64,000 nucleotides of DNA, from the NCBI GenBank assembly GCA_047967505.1, contig CM106540.1; one strand, given 5' to 3'. Of this stretch, positions 54,096-62,279 are shown in pieces. The notes below the pieces were generated by a model. The model saw only the letters and a program-made list of their open reading frames with translations. It searched no databases and was not told the DNA's origin. Position 1 is the stretch's first letter. Each line of letters starts with the position of its first letter. The translations under genes and the position numbers were made by a program. The stretch is from Dipteris shenzhenensis (Eukaryota > Polypodiophyta > Polypodiopsida > Gleicheniales).

Positions 54096-55339
54096 GAATA
54101 CTCCATGCAAGCTTGCTAGACCGAGAGAGAGAGAAATTATCCAACTGTCTTGCCCCCTCCCAACGTGGTTGGATGACTATAAACGTGGTAGTCTACCTGT
54201 TCAAATAGGCATGGGATGGCAAATCACCTTTTCCCACATCCTTCTCTCTCCTGAGTAAGCATCTATTTGCACTATGATCATCCGCAACATCATGCTCTAT
54301 TGACGGATGTTACTTTTTACACACACAAGTGTAGTAGCTAGCATCACTTACACAAGTACACATTCTAGATGCATGAAATATAGAAGATAGATAGTAGAAA
54401 ATTTTAGAAAAATGGAATACTAGACATTAGCGCATGAAAAGATTTACTTTTGGAATAGTTTATGTTTGTGTGTATGGTTTTCTTACTTTTAGCATATGTA
54501 TTTATTTATAAGCATGTAACTATAGCTTGTAATTATACCTAAATAAAAAGTCAATGAGACAGTTGGAGGTTTGCTTAAGCTGACCTATAACAACTCTTTC
54601 ATTGTTGATGAATAATATTATACCATGCGTCGAGGTTCGCTTAGGCCGGCTTAGGCCGACCTGGAACATCTCGTATGTGGTTAAAATTCGTACTATATAT
54701 TACTAAAACTCTACAAACTAGTATTTAGGAGTGATGAGGAAATATTTAACTTTGATCTCATTGTGGCTCACTTATGCCGGCCTTTTGCATCTCGCTGAAA
54801 TTTGTGGAGCTTGCAATCGCCAGCTTATAGCAACTCGCAAAATTAGGTTGGGTATGTGTGGAGAGATAGTGGTATACATAGGTTTACTATCCTAATGTTT
54901 TATTAGATGAAACAAATTAGATATGAATATATTACATACGTTTTAATTTGTAGCCTTTATTAGAACTCAAACTCCATAGTACATATATACATAGAAAAAA
55001 AAATGAGCATTGAGGGTATTAGGTTAACAAATTCTACTAGCTTAGAATATAGTATAGTAAAATTGTTTATAACTACTGGTGTAAGTAATGGTAGCTACTA
55101 CACCAGTGTGTGTAAAATACCGACATCCATCAATAAAGCATGATGTTGCGAATGATTATGGTGCAAATAGATGCTTACTCGATTGAGAGAAGAATGTGGG
55201 AAAAGGCGATTTGCCATCCCATACCTATTTCAACAGGTAGATTACCACGTTCACAATCATCCAATTATGTCAAGAGGGGGCAAGATAGTTGGATGATTTC
55301 TCTCTCTCTCTCAGTCTAGCAAGCTTGCATGGAGTATTC
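54096..55339. mobile_element. Non-coding DNA transposon with TIRs of about 257 bp
   Basis: Left arm 54,096-54,351 begins GAATACTCCATGCAAGCTTG. Right arm 55,081-55,339 is its reverse complement, ending CAAGCTTGCATGGAGTATTC. The arms share a GAGAGAGAGA run, TGCCATCCCATACC-like and AAGCATCTATTTGCAC words, with small indels. The 729 bp interior is AT-rich with GCTTAGGCCGGCTTAGGCCG near 54,630 and no ORF. Long TIRs and no coding capacity fit a non-autonomous MULE- or foldback-type element. A target-site duplication was not evident. Confidence 0.8.
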
Positions 55340-56199
55340 TAAGTTAGTGTCCCAAATAGCCACATTGATTTTGGACATAGAACTGTAAACGATTCAAAAT
55401 ATTGTTATGTGTCCTAGAACCTAAAACACTTATTTCATTAATTTTGGACTCATATGTCTACTTTTGGACTATTCCTTAAAATCCTTCCCAACTGAAAAGT
55501 TTACTTTATGAAACTGTCATTCGAGAATCAAAAGTTTACTTTCTAGCACTATCATTTTCACATAAGACATTTCAAAATATCTCTCTACAATGTTGTACAA
55601 ATAATGCAAAAACTACTTTTAAATCCTAAATTTGTATTTCTTGTTTATAAGAATCATATTCTTAAAATAAAAAATCCGAGTTATTAGTTTAAATCCATGA
55701 AAAACCATGCTATTGAGGATTCACAACATTTTAAAAATGTATACATAAGAGACCTGTAAGACTCTTTTTACTTTCAATGCAGAAAACTATAACACTCTTG
55801 AATATTCAAGAAATTAAAAGGTTTATATACACATGAGACATGATGGAAGCCTCTTTTGTACTCCAAAAAATAGCAATAGCTATGCTTGCAATTTTACATT
55901 ATCATGTCATAAGTTTTACAACAAATATTGCTCTAGATGAGTCTTTGTACAAAGGATCTCCTGTGGCCTTTTCAATAATTTAATTTTTCCTTTACACTGA
56001 GTTTAGTACAAATGGGCAATCCAAACATTTGCTTGTTTGAATGTCCTTTTCTATCATGATCACAGAAATGAGCGATCCAAACATTTGCTTGTTCAGAATG
56101 TCCTTTCTGTCGTCACTTGTCGCTTGGGTGCCATCTTCATTCACTCTCATCTGACAACCACCACCACCTTCACTCTTTCTCGATATTTGAATGGTGTTA
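55340..56199. other. 3' flank of the transposase gene, no gene
   Basis: AT-rich. A 39 bp segment (CAAACATTTGCTTGTTYRAATGTCC-like) is duplicated at about 56,022-56,050 and 56,078-56,104. The 3' flank shares no visible similarity with that of the plus-strand copy at 34,175. Confidence 0.4.
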
Positions 56200-58683
56200 T
56201 CATGGGCATTCTTCATTTGCGCTATCTCCTTCTACTTCCTCCCGGGCGAGCATCTTTGTGAACTCTGTAATGTGCGTAATAATTGGTTGCGGTAATTTTA
56301 TTTTGTCTTCTACATCATACCCCATGTGCTTCTTTGTTTTCTTTAACCTTGATTTCCAGGATACTATGATTGTCTCTGTGGAAAGTCTTGAAATTGGTTC
56401 ATGGTTTGGGACCCATTCCTTTTTCAAACAACTACTATACAATGTATTGTTATCTTGGTTCTCCTTCCTGCCCCTTGGCTCATACCATACCGCTGTAAAT
56501 GTTGTAGCTCTCCCCCGGTCATCCATGCTCACGTCAACTACTTTCGCAACCCAAAACTTCACGTTCTCATGTTCATCATCCGATGGTCGAACTGCAACAA
56601 AACAATGGACATCTATGTCTATTTGTAGCATAAACTCTCTCTTCTTGGGTCCACAATATGGACGTGGGAGCAACGATTCAAACTCATTTTCAAAGAGACC
56701 ACATGCTAGATGCAAGTCATTACCAACATTTGGCCAAAATAAAGGCCGTTCTGCCTTAATATCATCTTCTCGCATTTTTGCAAGGTCCTTTATCAATTGG
56801 TAGGTCTTGCTAATTACAACAGTAGTGTGTTCCTTCCAAGAGGTCTTCCAATCAGGAAATCTCCGGAGCATTTCCTCTTTGTATGCAATAAAAGCTTTTA
56901 AGCCTTCTATTTCACCTTTCGATTTCTCGTTGAATTCTTTTATAGGAGCCCATGTTGGATGCATTTCTTTGCTCGGGATTGAAGTTAAGAGAGAGTAAGG
57001 TTCTTCAGGTTCCCATTTTGTATCAAGAGAATAGTGTTGCCATTGCATCACTGGTTTTTCATCCTTTAAGAAAAATCGAAAATAGTGTGGAGTGCTATGA
57101 CCAATCAGGGCATCACCACCTTTTTGTATGAAAGGTAGAATAAAGCTCTTCCAATCATACATCCTCTCAACCATTGAGCATATTGTTCCTTCCTTACGGC
57201 CACCAACTTGCCTCCCACATTTTCTTATCAAGTCATCCATTGTCTCCATGTCCTTGTGTTTTAGTTCTCTTGAAACTGTGCTAAATACCTGATCGATATC
57301 CTCATGTGTGTGCCCAAGCAACAAAAACCCAACTTCAATCTCATTGAAGATTCTATGAGCGATTAGCATTGAGCAAAATGCAAAGAAGAGTACATTCTTA
57401 TTCTCTCGTCCGCAATTGTATGCTTGTATTCTCAAAGTTGCTGGTAGGCGACCTTTTTCTGCATGTACATTGTGAATTGCCTTCATAACGGATGTTACAA
57501 CTTGATTGCTATCGTGTAGATGCAAGGAATCAATCCATATGTCTGCAAAAAACTTAAATCCGTGCACTAACACTCCACATAGATGTGTCTTTAGCAAGTA
57601 TTTGCCTTGTAGCTTAGGTAGAGTGTTAACGAATCGAGGTAATGTTGTTGTATTTTGATCCATACCATCTACAATAATGCACATGTACTCATTTGGGTGA
57701 GAAATAGCTTGCTCCTTCCAAAATGCATATTTTATTCCAGAATGTCGAACAAGTCCATGATGAAATTCTCTCTTTCTTTTGTAAGCTTCTTTTTGTTCTG
57801 GAGATGTTGCACTCTCAAGTGCTCGCTTTAGATCATCACAGTCGTTGCACTTTGACATTTTTTGCCTCTTTGGGATTTTAACATGTCCAAAGCTTTTTTT
57901 CCAAAGAGTATACAAAGTATGAAAAGATGCCGGTGCATGCCCTCTTTGCCTCTGTGTTTCTCCAATAGAGTTAAATACTTCTTTTTTGGTCAAACCTATC
58001 GGAAGATGCATTTCTGATAGGTGGGGTTGCGGTAAAGCATTTTCATAAATGTAATCTTTCAAAATTGCTGTTGCCGCAACCGTTGAGGCTCTTGTTTTGG
58101 GCCTTCCTATGTTTCCATGAATGTTAAATTTAACTCCATACTTTGCTTTATTAGCCAAATTCCAATATGTGCCATGTGATAATCCTGTAATAATGCGATA
58201 TGCATTATTGCATATACTTTTTCCATTTATAAGAGGCCTTATTTGATGTCCTGAACTTCGCCTTCTCTTATCATTTACAAGAAAGCAAGACAATCTCGTG
58301 AGTAGGTATTCATTTCTTCTCCTTCCTTTCCTTTTCCAGACATGTTCTCTACAACCCTTGATGTCATGTAAGTTAATGGATCGCATACATGTATGCTTAC
58401 AGCATGTAGATCGCATTGCTTTTAGCATAACATTTACATTCATTAGTCTTATTCTCTTTGGTTGCTTTTCTGGATCTGCCTGCACTCGTTGTCTTTTCAT
58501 GCATCTGTATGTCCGTTTTGGGACCTTCTGTACATTCTTATTTGGATTTGTGTAGTTCTCCTTGTAAGATTTATTTGTCACGTTGTTTTCATGAGATGTT
58601 GCATCCTTGATCTTATCACTCTGACAGTCAAATACTGAATATTCCTTTGTTGATGTCATCCTTGCTTTTGATACATTCGTCAA
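56200..58683 (-). CDS. DUF7869-like DDE transposase, main part (827 residues)
   Basis: Long uninterrupted frame. Basic Cys-containing N-terminus (KRTYRCMKRQR; CC at 95-96, C100, C111), then an HTH-like stretch NAYRIITGLSHGTYWNLANK (160-179). A putative zinc motif follows: C279-x2-C282 (MSKCNDCDDL) with H308/H309/H314. Core: IIVDGMDQN (D339), SLHLHDSNQVVTSVM, IQAYNCGRENKN (422) and LLGHTHEDIDQVFS (E461). This D-D/N-E spacing and the GHTHEDIDQ box are typical of the uncharacterised DUF7869 family. Residue 422 is Tyr where the other copy has Asp, so catalysis is probably lost. Residues 690-760 (FVAVRPSDD, VKFWVAKVVDV, AVWYEPRG, KEWVPN) resemble a BAH/Tudor-like reader. The first codon is TTG at the break with the upstream part; the first ATG is residue 9. 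Ends VEGDSANEECP. Confidence 0.7.
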   Translation of the reverse strand: MTNVSKARMTSTKEYSVFDCQSDKIKDATSHENNVTNKSYKENYTNPNKNVQKVPKRTYRCMKRQRVQADPEKQPKRIRLMNVNVMLKAMRSTCCKHTCMRSINLHDIKGCREHVWKRKGRRRNEYLLTRLSCFLVNDKRRRSSGHQIRPLINGKSICNNAYRIITGLSHGTYWNLANKAKYGVKFNIHGNIGRPKTRASTVAATAILKDYIYENALPQPHLSEMHLPIGLTKKEVFNSIGETQRQRGHAPASFHTLYTLWKKSFGHVKIPKRQKMSKCNDCDDLKRALESATSPEQKEAYKRKREFHHGLVRHSGIKYAFWKEQAISHPNEYMCIIVDGMDQNTTTLPRFVNTLPKLQGKYLLKTHLCGVLVHGFKFFADIWIDSLHLHDSNQVVTSVMKAIHNVHAEKGRLPATLRIQAYNCGRENKNVLFFAFCSMLIAHRIFNEIEVGFLLLGHTHEDIDQVFSTVSRELKHKDMETMDDLIRKCGRQVGGRKEGTICSMVERMYDWKSFILPFIQKGGDALIGHSTPHYFRFFLKDEKPVMQWQHYSLDTKWEPEEPYSLLTSIPSKEMHPTWAPIKEFNEKSKGEIEGLKAFIAYKEEMLRRFPDWKTSWKEHTTVVISKTYQLIKDLAKMREDDIKAERPLFWPNVGNDLHLACGLFENEFESLLPRPYCGPKKREFMLQIDIDVHCFVAVRPSDDEHENVKFWVAKVVDVSMDDRGRATTFTAVWYEPRGRKENQDNNTLYSSCLKKEWVPNHEPISRLSTETIIVSWKSRLKKTKKHMGYDVEDKIKLPQPIITHITEFTKMLAREEVEGDSANEECP

Positions 58684-59960
58684 ACCATTGTAACATTTAC
58701 AAGTTCACAATCAAAGTCAAACACCGAATAGTCCTTTGTTGATCTCATCCCTACTTTTGATACAATCGTAGAACCACTTGTCACAATGGCATTAGAGTGT
58801 CCCGAATGATCTTCAAACTCATCTATTCCTGAGAGAACATCACTCATTGATGCACTTTCTATGGATTTCATAACTCCATAGTCAGTGGTGATAGAGTGTC
58901 CAGAATGATCTTCAAACTCATCTATTCCTGAGAGAACATCGCTCATTGATGCACTTTCTATGGATTTCATAACTCCATAGTCTTGAAACTCCTCTACTCC
59001 AGAGAGAACATCACTCATTATACTATCGTGCATGATTTCCATAATTCCATAGTTACCTGCTTTGACTCCAAGAACTTTATCAGTATCCATGAAGCCATCC
59101 ATGCTTGAAAATATAACACTTTTAACATCTTTGCCCAAGTTCTGAATGTGCATGAACTCATCCACCCCGAATAAGGCATCACTTGTGAAATATTTTTCTT
59201 TCTCGGTACCAATGAACTCATCGACTTCTGATAAGACGTCAGTGCTATAGTTGAGTGCATTGGAATCATCCATCTCTGAAGGAATAGAGCTTGGTACATT
59301 GGCATATTCTTTCAATTCTTTGATGTTGTAGTATACATTATGTTTATCATTAAAAACCACATGCCGAGTCTTTCCAATCTTTAAAAATTGCATGCTCCAT
59401 CTCAAATCCTTACCTACCTCATAGTAGGGACCATCCAATGACATTGAGTTATCATCCATACCATCATCAGTAACTTTTTGAATTCTCATCTGCGCAAATG
59501 TCCAGTGTTCAACTTGTTCAAATCCCAAGACTTGACCTTCTGCTACATACTTATTTGTGAATGATAACATTTGTAAAATATCTCCCACTCTAAAATCCAA
59601 AGATATGCACTTTGTATTCCTGATGACATGTGTTGGATAAGTCTCATCTCTGTCCCATGCAATAAATGCTTTGTTGGAAGTATTATAGGGCATAACATCT
59701 CCAAGGATTTCCATATCCCCACACTTATGCTTTAGCTCAACATGTAAACTAAGAATCCTTGATACGATAACCGCCACCTTATCTTCGCCAAGTGTTCTAA
59801 AGTGACAAATAGAATTTGGATCACTTTCATGGATTGTAGCAAATGCAACTACTTCTCTTTTGCAACATAAAATCACCTCCATCCCTGGAATAAATTTTAT
59901 AGCCATCTCCTTTGTGAGTTTCCTTTGCAAACAAGCTGTAACAACCATTATAAAGAACAT
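58680..59960 (-). CDS. DUF7869-like gene, N-terminal part (426 residues)
   Basis: Starts at the ATG at 59,960 and overlaps the next frame at its stop. Residues 24-105 (FIPGMEVILCCKREVVAFAT, CHFRTLGEDKVAVIVSRIL, GDMEILGDVM, FIAW) resemble the small domain found beside plant En/Spm-like proteins (DUF8039-like; from memory). Residues 108-215 hold SLDFRVGDILQML and VLGFEQVEHWTFAQMRIQKV. From 240 on, a nonapeptide like DVLSGVDEF recurs six times, and a 33-residue block is duplicated (327-356 and 360-389). The plus-strand copy runs through into the DDE part, so this was once the N-terminus of one protein of about 1,240 residues. The first 20 residues may include a splice acceptor region. Confidence 0.6.
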   Translation of the reverse strand: MFFIMVVTACLQRKLTKEMAIKFIPGMEVILCCKREVVAFATIHESDPNSICHFRTLGEDKVAVIVSRILSLHVELKHKCGDMEILGDVMPYNTSNKAFIAWDRDETYPTHVIRNTKCISLDFRVGDILQMLSFTNKYVAEGQVLGFEQVEHWTFAQMRIQKVTDDGMDDNSMSLDGPYYEVGKDLRWSMQFLKIGKTRHVVFNDKHNVYYNIKELKEYANVPSSIPSEMDDSNALNYSTDVLSEVDEFIGTEKEKYFTSDALFGVDEFMHIQNLGKDVKSVIFSSMDGFMDTDKVLGVKAGNYGIMEIMHDSIMSDVLSGVEEFQDYGVMKSIESASMSDVLSGIDEFEDHSGHSITTDYGVMKSIESASMSDVLSGIDEFEDHSGHSNAIVTSGSTIVSKVGMRSTKDYSVFDFDCELVNVTMV

Positions 59961-60039
59961 TAGTCTCTTCTCAATAATCTACTTTATTAATGATTTAAAA
60001 ATCTAGAACTTGTTTGAAAATTTAATTAGACACTAACCA

Positions 60040-61020
60040 ATAACAACCCTAAACCCTAAACCAAAACAACCCTAAACCCTAAACCCTCAACCCTCAACCC
60101 TAACCAATAACAACCCTAAACCCTAAACCCTAACTCCCAAGCCCTAAACCCTAAACCCTAAACCCTAACCCCCAAACCCTAAATCCTAAACCCTAACCCC
60201 AAAACCCCAAACCCTAACTCCCAAACCCTAAACCCCAAACCCTAAACCCTAAACCCCAAACCCTAAACCCTAACTCCCAAACCCTAAACACTTAACCCTT
60301 AACCCTTAACCCTAACCCCAAACCCTTAACCCTTAACCCTAACCCCCAAACCCTGAACCCTAAACCCTAACCCCCAAACCCTAAACCCTAACTCCCAAAC
60401 CCTAAACCCTAAACCCTAAACCCTAACTCCTAAACCCTAAACCCTAAACCCCTAACCCTAACCCCCCAAACCCTAAACTCTAAACCCTAACTCCTAAACC
60501 CTAAACCCTTAACCCTACCCCCCAAACCCTAAACTCTAAACCCTAACCCCCAAACCCTAAACCCTAACTCCCAAACCCTAAACCCTAAACCCTAAACCCT
60601 AACTCCTAAACCCTAAACCCTAAACCCCAAACCCTAAACCCTAAACCTTAAACTCTAACTCCCAAACCCTAAACCCTAATCCTCAAACCCTAAACCCTAA
60701 TCCCTAACCCCCAAACCCTAAACCCTAAATCCTAAACCCTAACCCCCAAACCCTAAACCCTAAACCACCAAACTCTAAACCCTAACCCCCAAACCCTAAC
60801 CCTCAAACCTTGAACCCTAAACCCTAACTCCCAAATCTTAAACCCTAAACCCTACCCCCCAAACCCTAAATCCAAACCACCAAACCCTAAACCCTAACTC
60901 ACAAACCCTAAACCCTAACCCTGACTCACAAACCCTAATTCCTAACTCACAAACCCTAAACCCTAACTCACCAAACCCCAAATCCTAAACCCAAACCACG
61001 AAATCCTAAACCTTAAATCC
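60040..61020. repeat. Interstitial telomere-like repeats (CCCTAAA)n
   Basis: About 1 kb of imperfect CCCTAAA, interleaved with CCCCAAACCCTAAACCCTAA, CCCTAACTCC and CCCTTAACCC variants. CCCTAAA on the plus strand is the plant (Arabidopsis-type) telomere in the orientation of a left chromosome end, yet 60 kb of other sequence lies to its left. The array is degenerate throughout, as in old interstitial or subtelomeric arrays. Confidence 0.95.
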
Positions 61021-61084
61021 TATGAGTGTTTTCAAGTAATATCATTTATTTAAGTAATAGTTTTAATTAGAATTCATAAGTAAT

Positions 61085-62012
61085 AGTGGAATTGATAGTT
61101 GGGAGGGTGGTAGTGGGAGAAAGGGAGAGTGGGAAAGTGGAGAAAGGGAGTGTGGGAGGGTGGTAGTGGGAGAAAGGGAGAGTGGGAGAGGGAGTGGGAA
61201 TGGGGGCGGTGGGGGTGGGGGTGGGGGTGGGAGGATGGGAGTGGGAGTGGGAGAGGGAGTGGGAATGGGGGAGGTGGGGGTGGGGGTGGGAGAATGGGAG
61301 TGGGAGTGGGAGAGGGAGTGGGAATGGGGGAGGTGGGGGTGGGGTGAGGGTGGGAGGATGGGAGTGGGAGTGGGAGGGGTGGGGAGTGGGAGTGGGAGGA
61401 TGAGAGTGGGAGAGGGAGTGGGAAGGGGGGAGGTGGGGGTGGAAGTGGGAGGGGTGAGGTGGGAGGATGGGAGTGGGAATGGGGGAGGTGGGGGTGGAAG
61501 TGGGAGAGGTGGGGTGGGAGGATGGGGGAGGGAGTGGGAATGGGGGAGGTGGGGGGGGTGGGAAAATGGGAGTGGGAGTGGGAATGGGGGAGGTGGGGGG
61601 GTGGGAAAATGGGAGTGGGAGTGGGAGAGGGAGTGGGAGGATGGGAGTGGGAGGGGTGAGGTGGGAGGATAAGGGTGGGAGAATGGGAGTGGGAGTGGGA
61701 ATGGGGGGGGAGGGGTGGGGGTGGGAGGATGGGAGTGGGAGTGAGAGGTGGAGGTGGGAGGATGGGAGTGGGTGGGAGAATGGGAGTGGGAGTGGGAGTG
61801 GGAATGGGGGAGGTGGGGGTGGGGTGAGGGTGGGAGTGGGAGGGGTGGGGTGGGAGGATGGGAGTGGGAGAGGGAGTGGGAATGGGGAAGGTGAAAGAAT
61901 GGGCGTGGGCGTGGGAGTGAGAATGGGGGAGGTGGGGTGGGAGGATGGGGGTGGGAGTGGGAGTGGGAATGGGGTAGGAGTGGGAATGGGGTGGGAGGAT
62001 GGGAGTGGGTGG
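61085..62012. repeat. G-rich minisatellite (GGGAGTGGGAGTGGGAATGGGG)
   Basis: Nearly A/G/T-only sequence with GGG runs every 3-6 bases for more than 900 bp. Modules such as GGAGGATGGGAGTGGGAGTG and GGAATGGGGGAGGTGGGGGT repeat at roughly 50-90 bp. Long Pro/His/Ser or Gly/Glu frames in it are artefacts. It has high G-quadruplex potential on the plus strand. Confidence 0.9.
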
Positions 62013-62039
62013 GAGAGAGAGAGAAGATAATCTAATAGA

Positions 62040-62125
62040 GAGGCCAATGGGAGAGGAGATAATGTTATAGAAGGACCAATGAGAGAGAAGCACTTAAAAC
62101 CCTAGTTTTTCTTATATATACTCTC
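62040..62125 (+). promoter_or_regulatory. Candidate promoter: two CCAAT boxes, telo-box, TATA box
   Basis: In order: GGCCAATGGG (62,042), GGACCAATGAG (62,074), the telo-box AAAACCCTAG (62,097) and TTATATATACTC (62,112), followed by a CT-rich stretch. A telo-box just upstream of TATA is typical of plant ribosomal-protein and growth genes. No CDS follows; the next sequence is a purine-rich leader and then a GA repeat. The telo-box could also be chance beside a telomere array. Confidence 0.4.
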
Positions 62126-62279
62126 CTTCTCTCATTCTTTCTCTCATCTCAACAAGGAAGAGCAAGAGGAGAAGCAAAACGAGGAGGAAGAGCAAAAGCA
62201 AGCACAAGTAAGCACAAGCATAGATTTCAACTTTTTTCCAGGTACTTTTTTTAAAATTTGTATTCTTTGAAATTTTATT

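Noticed and set aside
56117-56803. 228-residue plus-strand frame
   Set aside because: It is antisense to the DUF7869-like coding region, which has recognisable motifs and a diverged paralogue in the window.
61067-62093. Very long Pro/His/Ser and Gly/Glu reading frames (over 300 residues)
   Set aside because: They arise from a three-base-biased minisatellite that lacks stop codons by composition; overlapping long frames exist on both strands.
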